Below, piece by piece: positions 40,903-51,515 of a DNA stretch of 64,000 nt (position 1 is its first letter; each line of letters opens with the position of its first letter). The notes beneath the pieces were generated by a model. The model was not told the origin of the DNA, did not search any database, and saw only the letters and a list, made by a program, of their open reading frames with translations. This DNA comes from Gaeumannomyces sp. JS-464. Taxonomy: Eukaryota; Ascomycota; Sordariomycetes; Magnaporthales; Magnaporthaceae. Location of the stretch: positions 5,518,001-5,582,000 of the forward strand of contig NGZR01000002.1 in assembly GCA_002197995.1 (NCBI GenBank). Direction: 5' to 3'. The position numbers were made by a program, and so were the translations under genes.

Positions 40903-43900
40903 TCGCTTCGTTTTTCCATGGTCATACTCTATCGCCAACCTTCCCCATCTTTTTTTTTATTTTTTTTTTATATACCCCTGTTTTACCACTCCATACCCAT
41001 TTGCTTAACGACCGACTACCCTGACGAATGCATGAACGAGCCCCCGAAGCAAAAGCATTCCCCCTCATGTTTACTTATGAACTTAGCACGCCCACCATGA
41101 TTCCCCAGACCCCCATTCCTGATCTTTGTTTCGGCCGACCGAGCCCGGTCTCTCGGCCATCTTGTCCAGTAGCCTACCCAAAACCTCTGGAGGTTGGCGA
41201 TCTGTTTCGCCCTGGTTGGGAAGATCCAACACTCTGAATTCTTTTCTTTGTCAACTCCCCTGTTTTCTTGATGCCTTCCGTTGCGACTCTGTTTTGTCTG
41301 ACCGTGGAGCGCCAGCATGCTGGCGCGGGGACTTTGGGAGGCCTTTTCAGCGACTCTGCTGTGTCAGTTGTGACACCGCCGCAGGACGGGACCCTGCTTG
41401 TTTGTTCCGTACCTACCATAGACCCGAAAATGGAGGGAGCATAGATAGATGTACACGTGAAGGCTAATTGACATAATTCATTCACTATGCGGCCCAGCCA
41501 TAGATGGTTTCCTTTGAGGACGACGCAAGCGCTTGATGTTCCTATCACCGCCTACAGACATCCACTACCAGCATCACCATGATCTACAAAGGACATGATA
41601 GCATGCAAAATAACCGCTATAGATACAATATGGCTCGAAGAGCCCCGGTACCCTCGCCACCCGCCGCTGATGTTGGCACCGCGACTCCTTGCGCTGGTCG
41701 TCGTTACACGCTCTCGTTGGAACGGTTTTGCAGACCAGCGCTTGCGGCTACAGCCTACCTGCTGAACACGAGAAAGTGCATGCCTCTTTAGCTCAGACTT
41801 TACCAGCGATAAACCGAGCCAACGCAGCCTGTCTTCCTTTCCATCCACGCCACGCAAGCACACCAACGCATGTCTCGGGAGCGCAAGCCAACCGCAAACC
41901 TCCCAGGCCCCGGCGTCTCAACACCGACTTCTAGGTTCTGGCCTAGAACTTCTAGCACGATCGTGTCGCCCAAGCCTGCTCCCTCAAGATCCTAGCGCGC
42001 TTGGCACCGCCCGGGCGCCCGCGCAACTGCGAAACCCGGGGCAGAGCCCATCTAGAAGCCCGCTAGAACAAAAGTCCGCCGCCCAGCCCTCGCGCGAAGC
42101 CCTCGAGAAACAACCGAGGATCTGCTACCGTGGATACACGGGGCGTGGCGCCGTCTGTCTGGCTTAAGTTCGGCCGTGGCAGAGCCGGGCCTTTTACGGC
42201 GTGGTGCGCACACGCGCCCACCACGAGAGCCACTAGGCCGTGCGGTTAGCCACAGCCCCGACTACCGGAGCTCCCGGCTTTAGCCATCGCTGTGCGTCCA
42301 AGACTTGTCGGCCTCTTGATGGCGTTTCAACTGGAAACCTCGAAGGAACAACAACATTCTGGCAAATCTGGCGGTAGCATTGTCCCGCTTCGTCGTTGCG
42401 CGGTTTGGCGTCCCCCGCCAGCTAGCCCCATGAACGCGAATACAGCTGCTCCTTGGAGTCTTTTTTTCTTCTTCTCGCGCGGAAGGGCTCGCAGGTATTT
42501 TTCCTTTGCAGTCGCTGGCCTTAGTTTACTTTTCAGCCCGGGTCCACGTCGATTAGATGCGTCCGGGTGCTGGACGCAAAAATTCAAGTTGATGTCCGTG
42601 GAGAGAAGGAAATTTACGCTAGACATGAGGTTTCAAGGTACGAATTCGCAAGGATGTGTCTTTCGAGACGTACTGAGCCATACCTGGATAGTTGCTAGCG
42701 CGGTCTCATGGGAGCCGCCCACTCGAGAGTCCTCAAGCAGTATCGAACGTCTCCTTCCGGAGAAGAAAAGAAAAAAAAACAGAGAAAGAAGCTACAATAA
42801 ACAGCAGACAAGATTGTCTCCCTGCATGAGCTGGACTGCGATGACATTGATAACTCGCACTTGCTTGTCACGCGAGCGAGGGCTCTTCCAGTAACCAACG
42901 GAACAAACATATGTTCGTACCATCACTATCTCTTGATGCCTCCAGGCCACTCTCAGAACACTCGCAGGAATCTCACAGCAAGTAGATGAATCTTGGAGAC
43001 TTGAATCTTTACTCGCGTCCCCAGAGTTGGCCAAACTGTAAAGTGATGTCTCTTGGGTTTGACTTGTTTGAGCTGAGCATATGGGGTACGCCATGCCAGC
43101 CTACACGAGCCGCCATCATCAAGATCAAGGGGTATTGTATGTCAGCGCGGACTGCACATCTTTGGCACAAGACCAGGTGAACCCCTGAGATTTCTTGCCT
43201 CAGCGGCCCTCCGCCAACCTGCCCGCGATGGAAACCCGATTGTGTATTGGCCAGGCTCGGAGCTGTGAGCAGAGGGAGGTCGAAGCTTAATTAACCTCAT
43301 TCCGAACAACCCCAAATAGGAAACCCGGCTAGCAAATTTCACGATGAAGGTTCACGACAAGGTCTACGTGGCGGCCTATGTTGGCACGCTTCGCTGGAAC
43401 ATAACTCAGAGAGTTCAAGACGGATCTTGTTTGTTCGCTAAGCCTAGTATGCGCAGGCAAACGTTGCCAACACCCGATGCCATCTCCCACAGCACCATCA
43501 CTTATGGCGGCGCCTTTTCTCCTGAATACACTACCTAGCCATTCTCACGGCTGTTTCCTGGAAAAGATTTAAAGCGGTTCCAGGACATTACAGGCTGGCT
43601 GCATGTAGGACATGAGATCAAATGCCAGACAAAATCGATGCTGCCAACGCCGCACCCAAGACCCAAACCGTTCGCTCAGGTTGGCTTTTTCTTTTTTTTT
43701 CTTTCGGCCCGCCAGCGGGATGGGTCTAGGGTCTAGAACGTGAGAGTTTTTGTGACACTAGTTTCCATTACGTCCTTGCTTCGCGGGCTGCCTGCCGCAG
43801 AGCTGGATCCTCGGTAGCCTCCTTTGGAAAACTCTTCTCTTTCCTCCGTTCCCTTCCCGTGTCTGCGTTGAAAGTGGGGTGCAGATGGAGACGGTGCCTG

Positions 43901-46900
43901 GCGATCTGACCAGGAATTGTCGGCCAGGGCAGCCCTAAGCGCAAACCTGGAAGCGCTGGGCACGGTGGGAGCGCTAGGTCGGGATGGACTCCAAAAGAAC
44001 CGCATGTGTGACGCATCATCCACTAGGAAATGACGCCGGCAACAGAGGCGAGGGAGCTATGGAAATGGAAGATGGGACGAGAAAAACAGTATGCAAAAAT
44101 TTGCACCTCGCTACAATGGTGCGTGCAGCTTGGCGGTGTCATATCGAGTAATACGTAGGTAACACACCGGCAGTGGCTAGTAATGCCCATTGTGCAATGT
44201 GGCTTTGAACTTGGCCATGGATCATGGCAGTCGTCGCCTTTTTTTTTTTTTCAACAGACTGGAGAGTGCTTCGAGAAGCAAGCTCAGCCAGGTAGCGCTG
44301 CATCACAATTGATCATGCCAGTTCGGCCAAGCCCGCCCTGTCTGGGTTGGCACACACATATGGCAAAACTGCCTGCGGCCAGATCTGGCGTGCTTCAGGT
44401 GCCATGCCGCAGCTTAGCGATCACAGGTGACACTGCCAACGACTCGAATGGCGCGACTAGCTGCTCTTATTCTTCCTCCATTCACTTGGGCCTGTTAGCC
44501 CGGCTTTTGCGCGTGGGCGAGTCGGTTGGTTGCGGATGGGTGGCCATTACATAACGCCAACCGCCCTGGGAGCTCGGGCGCCAGCTCAGCCCCCCTGGCG
44601 CGAGCTCTGCAGAACAAGCTTCTTCCAGGTGGGCAGTCAGACCACTTTTGATCTCCATCCGATCTGTCTGCCGGCTGGTGTCCAAAATCTCCTTTGATCT
44701 CGGGAACCTGAACTTAATGTAGCACGGTTTTAGCCCGATACCTGGCAGGTACTTGGCACAACATACGTTGTGCGAAGCCCATGTGTGCACCATCTCTTGC
44801 AACCACAAAGTCACTTGCAGAGCAGGTCCGCATGTCCTACCCGAGAACACGACACAATGCCGAGTAGCCAAGAGCATCGCAGATCTGCTGCGTGACGCCG
44901 AGGACCCGACCTTCGGAGATGGTTCATCAGCTCATCGCTTGCAGGATTTGGCTTGCGCAGGCAGGTCTGGTGAATGCGGGGAAGGAACCTAGTGCGAGGC
45001 TAATCAAAAGGCGCCACACAACGGCGGGAACAGATTGGACAAGACTTAACAGAGATTTTATTGGCTCGGTGCGTGCAACAGCTGGGCGACGAGGGTTTAA
45101 AGCCCAATGGCCAAAACAGTTTTAATGGGAAAATATGATATCTATATAGGAACTTGGAAGTACTATACAGGAGGCCGGAAGGGCAGATGGAGAGCAGTGA
45201 ATGCAAGGAGAGAGGAGTGCACCAATGACAACTCGTCAAGGGCGACAGACATTGCGTGCAAAAGATCTCACGCCAGCCCAACAGCATCGCGACGGAGTAA
45301 TCAACATAAAGGGGCGGCGTGCGGCGCTGACGTGGGTAGCCAGGCCGGGGAAAGCAGCGCAAACCGCGACGGGCTGCCGAATATCCCCAAGGGGGTGTAC
45401 CTGACAAAGGCCGTGGACGCCTCGGTTGATGTGGGCATGCAGACCGCTCATCGCATATTTAATGGCCCCATTCCGTTCCGTGCTCATTTGCCCGTCTGCT
45501 CACCAGCGCGCGGCTTCGGGAGGCACCTTGTTAACCACACAGCACACAGCATTAACACCCATAACCTGGGCGGGCTCACACTCACATTTGAGTGGAGTGA
45601 GACGCACGGTGGGCGCCAACCAACAATGCAAGACCAGAGGTCAGGGCGAGGGCTTGGAAAAGGCTTGGAACCCACAGTGCCCGCCCAGTGGTGGAGCTGT
45701 AAAAACTTCAATTCATTGAATCGACTCCCAGTCGCGTTCCAGGCCCGGGCCAGCTGACCCGCATCCACCCTCGTGACGCAATTGCGAGTGGTGTGCCGCA
45801 TAGGTGGTAGTCGCCGCCTGGCGCGACTCCCAAGTCCTTCTGACGGAGGAGCCGCACCATGGTTCGATCATCCCTTTCGATTTTCCCCGCGCGCTCTCCT
45901 CCGCAGAGCTTGGGCGGTGCTGCGCCTGTAGACGTGCGCTGGGATGGCCGAGCTGAGGGAGCAGCAAGAATTGCCTCTTTCGACTCGATGCTTCATGTTT
46001 TCAACGGCCAACGTTGGCCGCCAAGGTTCTCCCAGCCAGCGCTGAAAAGGGCCAGACCGAGGGCGGGAAGGTCTCGCAGGCGTCAGGGAGGACCCAGAAG
46101 TTTTTTTTTTTTTTTTTGCCCCATCCTCCCATACAGCGCCCCTGAGAGCCGGCGCAGGGCCCAGCCCGCCGCCCAGTCAGTGCACTGGGCGTGCCCAGAA
46201 CAGCACTGAGCCCAGCCGCAAACGGCCGGGCGTGCGTGCCGCTGAACGTACAATTTTTTAGCGGGCCGCTGTGCTGGATGATGTGCGCGACCGCCAGGGG
46301 TCCCCCCAAGTCATCAAGTAATTGTTTGTCATAGAAAACGACGGTGGGAGGAACCGCATGGATCACGAGGCAGGCAAAGAAAATGTAAATCTGGAGAGCT
46401 CTACATATATGGAAGATGTGCCGCTCCGTCGCCTCGTATGAGAATGCCTTTCGAGTCCTCAAAGCCAGGTTCTTGAATCTTTGCCAACCAGAGACACCCA
46501 TCCCCAAAGAGACACAAGCGAGCTGTCCCTTGCACGGCCAGCCAGACGACGCAGCACCTCACCTACCACACGTCGCAACTCGCCTTAAAGCCATAGGCCC
46601 GTTCGAGCCACCGACTTACACCAGCTCGACTCCCCGAGTTTTGCGCAGCCGACCAACTCCAGCCGAGCACCACAGTCCGACCCTCGATCACCCAGCTGTC
46701 AAGCGGTGTCACGGTCTCCACATCACCAAGCCGAACGCCGACTCTACCGACGCCGGCTCGAAACTCTTTCCCACTCGCGAATAAGAACAAGCGGCATCGC
46801 TAGTTTCTCGAAGCTACCTGCGCAGTGCCCGAAAGCTCCCCGCTGTTCACAGCCAACAACGCCCGCTTCTCGCAGGCCGCCCAGCCGGAGAAGCGCATTC

Positions 46901-47254
46901 CAGGAGACACAGCAGAGCGCTTCGTGCTCCCTTTGTTCCCCGCACGCCAACCAAACAGGGCTGGCAGGGAATTGTGCTGCAGCCAGCATCAGTGGCGCTA
47001 CTCGCCCACATCACAAGACCAGCCGAAACTTCCTGGCAGCACCCTAGTTCAAAGCCCGACCCGCGCACGGCTCAATAGCCTGACACCACAAGCGTTGCGT
47101 GCACCCCGGCTTGCTTTGCCCAGATCCGGAGCTCACGTCACATCGTCTGCCACGCTCTGCACCAAGGCGGGCAGGTGGACGGAGTGGTGAGGAACAGGAG
47201 GCAGAACGAAGGAACGACGAAGCAACAACGGAGGGAAATAAGGAACAACAGAAA
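40903..47254. other. 6.3 kb region with no supported gene
   Basis: The largest gene-free stretch. All open frames are short, biased at random and without motifs. Visible structure: homopolymer T runs near 40950-40970, 44239-44250 and 46100-46116; a palindrome CACGATCGTG at 41956 next to a GTTCT/AGAAC hairpin near 41935-41949; and G/C-rich DNA at 41980-42290 with a composition unlike its surroundings. No transposon ends or coding relics were recognised. Confidence 0.5.
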
Positions 47255-49001
47255 ATGCCACACAGAGTGGCAAATTTCCTGCGAGCCTCGACAAGCACGC
47301 TTGAGAGTCAGATCTTCAAGAAGAGCTCGGACAAGAACGGCACAACACAGCCGCGCAGGCAAAAGTCGCCCAGCAGCAGGCCGTCGAGGAGCTCGGAGCC
47401 TGTCTTTTTCGTTATGAGTCCTCGATCGAGGAGGGCGCGGACGAGTCGCACTCCTCCGCCGCCAAGATGACGCCTGACAGGCACGAGTCGCCTGCCGAGA
47501 CCCACCACCACCACCACAGGCTGTCCTTCCCCGGATTCGGCCACCTCGGCAGGGGCAGCAAGGACTCGCCGTCAAGCCACGGCGCCTCGCTCGATCTCGT
47601 GGTCGAGTCTCCGCCCATCGTCTTCCACGGCGACGCGGAGACTAGCACGGGCGCCCTGGTCTCGGGCCAGCTGCTGCTGCAGGTCAAGGAGGACGGCCTG
47701 CCCCTGGAGTCCTTCAACGCCACCCTCAACATCCATGTCACCCAGAAGAAACCCTTCACCCCGCATTGCCACGACTGCACCCACCAGCACACGGAGCTGC
47801 AGTCATGGTCCTTCCTCAAGGCCCCATTGGCCATGACCAAGGGTGAGTTCTTCCTGACGAGCCTCGTCTCAATTTTGCCTTGCTTGGCCTTCCCCAGGCG
47901 GTTGTGCTTTCTCCAGAGGTCAGGTGCCTCGTTCAATTTCGGGTGAGCCCCGCCGCTAACACGCCTTCTCTCCACTCAGGGATGCACCAGTTCCCCTTTT
48001 CAGTCCTGCTCGGCGGCCACCTCCCTGCCACGCTCGACAACCCGCTGATGAGCATAGCGTACGAGTTCAAGGCCGAGGCCGTCCCAAAGGCGGGCCACGG
48101 CCCCGCCATGAAGTTCGACAAGGTGTTTGAGGTCAAGCGCTCGCTGCCCACGCACGAGACCCCACACCACTCCCTGCGCGTCTTCCCGCCTACCAACATC
48201 AAGGCCAGCGTGCACTTCCCCCAGGTCATCCACCCGACCGGCGCCAACACCCTGACTCTGCGCCTGGACGGAATCGCCCGCCCCAACGAGAAGAACGGCA
48301 CCGTCGAGTTCTGGAAGCTCAAGAAGCTCACTTGGCGCATCGAGGAGAAGGCCAAGACGGTCGCGCCCGCGTGCGAGAAGCACACGCCCAAGGAGCTCGA
48401 CGCGGCAGCCGCGGCGGCGGCGGACGGCGCGCAGCCAAAGAAGGGCTTCCAGAGGAATGACATGCGCGTCATCGGCGAGAAGACACTGTTCAGCGGCTGG
48501 AAGAGCAACTACGGCTCGACCGAGAACGCCTCGGTCGACCTGGAGCTCGAGTACGGCGTCGGCAAGAACTTTGGCCTCGACCCGGAGGCCGGCGCCCCGG
48601 GCCCCAAGGACAAGCGCCGGTACGCGTGCGACGGCAAGAGCGCCGACGGCTCCGAGGTGACGCACCAGCTCATGGTCGAGATGGTCGTGTCGCAGGAGTG
48701 GGCCCCCGCCGGCCGCCCCTCGCTCGTCACCCAGACGGGCGTCGGCCGCATCCTGCGCATGCACTTTGCCACCCTCGTCACCGAGCGCGCCGGCCTGGGC
48801 ATCTCGTGGGACAACGAGGCGCCCCCCGTCTACCAGGACGTCCCGCCCAGCCCGCCCGCCTACGCCGGCGGCCTCGTCGGCCACGGCACCCTCGAGGAGT
48901 TCGAGTTCCCCATGCTCAACGAGACGGACGCTCCACCGAGGTGGTCGCCGAGCCCGGTCATGAGCCCCGTCCTGGATGAGCCGAGGCCCGAGTTTCCATG
49001 A
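47255..49001 (+). CDS. arrestin-related trafficking adaptor, LDB19/ART1-like
   Basis: Adaptor that recruits Rsp5-type ubiquitin ligase to plasma-membrane transporters. Two exons, 47255-47842 and 47980-49001, intron gtgagt..ctcag. The arrestin-N-like domain begins at ASLDLVVESPPIVFHGDAETSTGALVSGQLLLQV, continues FNATLNIHVTQKKPF and, after the intron, GMHQFPFSVLLGGHLPATLDNPLMSIAYEFKAEA, the LDB19 signature region. Later parts are FPPTNIKASVHFPQVIHP, NVVxF-type strands and WRIEEKAKTV. The C-terminus has PPVYQDVPPSPPAY, a PPxY motif suited to Rsp5 WW domains. The proposed N-terminus MPHRVANFLRASTSTLES joins the domain only if one T is restored in the T5 run near 47408; exon 1 length (588, needing 589) agrees. 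A safe alternative start is ATG 47467 (465 residues, no frameshift). Confidence 0.85.
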
Positions 49002-49949
49002 GGCCGGCTCGAAACCCGCCCCTCTTAAAAAAAAATCCAAAAAAATCCAATGACGACGACGATTGACGAACGCAAAAGTCCCTCTAATTCTAAAACCACT
49101 TGGCCGCTTTTATTTTATAGCTATACTTGGCGCATAATACGGCACATCCCCCGCCAGGATACCTGGGGGCGCGGACTGCATCATATTTATGAGAATCATT
49201 CTATATTGCGATATACCCCCTATTTGTTTTGATTTGCTTCTTTACATTGACGCCCCCAAGGACGCCGGCGGCGGTATCATCACAGGGACAGGGGGACAGC
49301 ACAGGCGCGGCACAGCTCGCAAAGAGCAGCAGCCTGTCGGGGCGTTTTGGGAACCATGAGAAATCACCAAAAAAGGCGCATATCTGAATCTTGGAAATAA
49401 TTTCACTCCAATGAACAGCCGCATTGCCGGCCAACCTTTCCAAATGAGGATTTCTCGTATCCGCCTTGCGCTTCTCTGCTATAAACTCCAGGTCAACGAG
49501 CGTTGTAAGCGCCGGGGATGTCCTGGCATGACCTAACAATGCCCCCAGTTTCAGGCGAGAGGAATCGGCCGCATGGGAGAATCATGTCTTCCAGGAGCAC
49601 GAGGCCGCTTGTCGGTGTCTGGGCGTTTTGGTTCGATATATTCGGTCCGCTTTCATCCAAACCGATCGCACCAACCCCGCATCCGCTCGCAGGCATGTGC
49701 TATTCAGGGGCGGGGGTTAATTAACTTTTAGGCTCTGTCTCTTGGAGCCTTGGTTCTTGCCGAGAGTGGGAGACATTGAATCGTTAGGGAGACGGCAATG
49801 AATATGCGAGGATCACAGAGCTGGCTGAAAGCATATAGCGTAGGATACATCGCCCAGGGCGTCCGATGGAGCAGACCTCTGAGCTCCGGGGGTATATGTG
49901 CAGTGTTATTTGTACAAATATGTCCGAGATGGGGAGTGGGTGGCGTGGC
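49002..49949. other. intergenic convergent region
   Basis: Lies between the converging arrestin and complex I assembly genes. The first 200 bp are AT-rich and probably hold the arrestin poly(A) site. No gene is supported. Confidence 0.5.
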
Positions 49950-51092
49950 CTATATTTGCTGCTTCTGCAGGGCTCTCCAGATACTCCAAGGTAGCTTCCA
50001 GCTCGGGCGAACTTTAAAGGGGTCAAAGTTCTGCTTCTCCAGGCGCTGCAGGAAGTCAGCCGCCGGCACCGCCTCCAACAGCGCGCCGAAGCCCCGCCGG
50101 AGATCCACAGCGACGTGCTCGTCAACGGCGTCCCCCTGCTGCTGTAGCCGTGGCCCCTGATCCTCGTAGATGTGCTCGGCCTCGCCCTCATGCTCGTAGT
50201 CGTGACCGGCACCCCTGCCCGCCCGCAGGTTCTTGAGCATCTCGCGGGCCGTGATGAGGTGGTCGTTTGCGCGCGTGGCCACCTCGAAAACGGCATCCTG
50301 CAGGCCCGGCGCCTGCGGGCCCTGGCGGAACACGTCTTCCTCCCGCACGCCCGCGCGCGCCATGACGTCGAGCGGCAGCAGAAGCGCCTGCTGCTGGCCG
50401 CCACCGCCGCCGCCGCCGAGGGGCGTCTGGATAGGGGCGCGGGGCGCGGCGAGGATGGGGATGCCGCGCAGGACGGCGACGATGCCGCAGGCCTTGCCGA
50501 TGTGGCTGGCCAGGTGGTCGAGGTGCAGGGAGCGCAGCGGGGCGGCGGCCAGGACGGCGTAGGTCAGCGTCGCGTACGTGTTCTCGGCATACTCCTCGAG
50601 CGCGGCCAGCGAGGCGAAGGGCCGGTTGTCCATGTGCAGCTCGCGCGTGCTGACCAGGCGCTGGGCCCAGAACCGGATGGACGACGACGGGGCGCCGCCG
50701 CCGGCGGTCCGGCGCGACAGGTCCGACAGGGCGCGGTGCAGCAGGATGCAGATGGGCTCGCGCGGCGGCTTGCCCGCAAAGGTGCTGTTGATGCTGTCGC
50801 GCCAGAACTGGGTGCGCATGCGGCCGATCAGCGGCGTCGACACCGTCTCGGGCAGGCGCGCGAGCTCGAGGTTCAGCGCCCGCAGGGCGTCGTACGCGTC
50901 CTGGGCCGGCCGCGGCACGAAGCGGCGGATGAGGTAGGCCTCGTAGTCGCCGGCGCGGAGCTGGTTCTGGCAGTAGGCGCGCGCCTTGTCGACGTCGGCT
51001 TCAGTTACGATGCCCCGGCGCCGAGGGGCCGAGCCCACCAGGGTGGCATTTCGCGGGCGCCCGGCGGCTCGGGCTGCTCGGGTGCGGAGCAT
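49950..51092 (-). CDS. NADH dehydrogenase complex I assembly factor 6-like (squalene/phytoene synthase fold)
   Basis: Intronless minus-strand gene, about 380 residues from ATG 51092; an in-frame ATG at 51125 adds 11 residues. The N-terminus MLRTRAARAAGRPRN is a likely mitochondrial presequence. The body has the isoprenyl-synthase-like fold of NDUFAF6: ARAYCQNQLRAGDYEAYLIRRFVP, DAYDALRALNLELARLPE, GRMRTQFWRDSIN, IRFWAQRLVSTRELHMDNRPFASLAALEEYAENTYATL, and HIGKACGIVAVLRGIPILA. The Asp-rich catalytic motifs of true squalene synthases are not seen; the matching positions read RMRTQFWRD, as expected for the assembly-factor branch. It contains a Gly8 and a Gln3 stretch and a non-conserved acidic loop (EHEGEAEHIYED). 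It diverges from RAD5. Confidence 0.85.
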   Translation of the reverse strand: MLRTRAARAAGRPRNATLVGSAPRRRGIVTEADVDKARAYCQNQLRAGDYEAYLIRRFVPRPAQDAYDALRALNLELARLPETVSTPLIGRMRTQFWRDSINSTFAGKPPREPICILLHRALSDLSRRTAGGGAPSSSIRFWAQRLVSTRELHMDNRPFASLAALEEYAENTYATLTYAVLAAAPLRSLHLDHLASHIGKACGIVAVLRGIPILAAPRAPIQTPLGGGGGGGQQQALLLPLDVMARAGVREEDVFRQGPQAPGLQDAVFEVATRANDHLITAREMLKNLRAGRGAGHDYEHEGEAEHIYEDQGPRLQQQGDAVDEHVAVDLRRGFGALLEAVPAADFLQRLEKQNFDPFKVRPSWKLPWSIWRALQKQQI

Positions 51093-51515
51093 GGTGCTCG
51101 GCTGGTATGGTAGGGAGGGAAGCAAGTACTCAAGGAGTGTGCGATTCCATCTTCAATGCATGATCCGGGTTCCCGACCAAATTGAAGCAGGTCTCGGCCC
51201 AATTGCTCTCGCCAGTTGAGAGATTCGAGAGCCCTTTTTTTCTCTCTTTTATTTTATTTTTATATGTACTTTTTTGGTAACCATGACGAAATCCCTAGTG
51301 CGGGATAGCGCTAGGTGGAGCTCCGCTGCAATTGCCGCCACCACTTTAACGCGATCAGCTGACAGCGCTGCCTGAACGCGTCGCTGGTGGCGGCCGTCGC
51401 GTCCAGGAGGTGTCAAATCCATCAATCCCAGGACTGTCGATCTGGCTCACCCTGCTGTTGACAGCGTGCCGCCGTCGACTGCCCCTAAACTGTAAGCCAT
51501 CGGCCTGCGCTCACA
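51093..51515. promoter_or_regulatory. bidirectional promoter region NDUFAF6-like / RAD5
   Basis: About 420 bp between divergent start codons. It has a T-rich stretch near 51234-51262 and no gene. Confidence 0.45.

Noticed and set aside
48000..49040. 346-codon minus-strand frame opposite the arrestin gene
   Set aside because: Antisense shadow of exon 2 of the arrestin gene.
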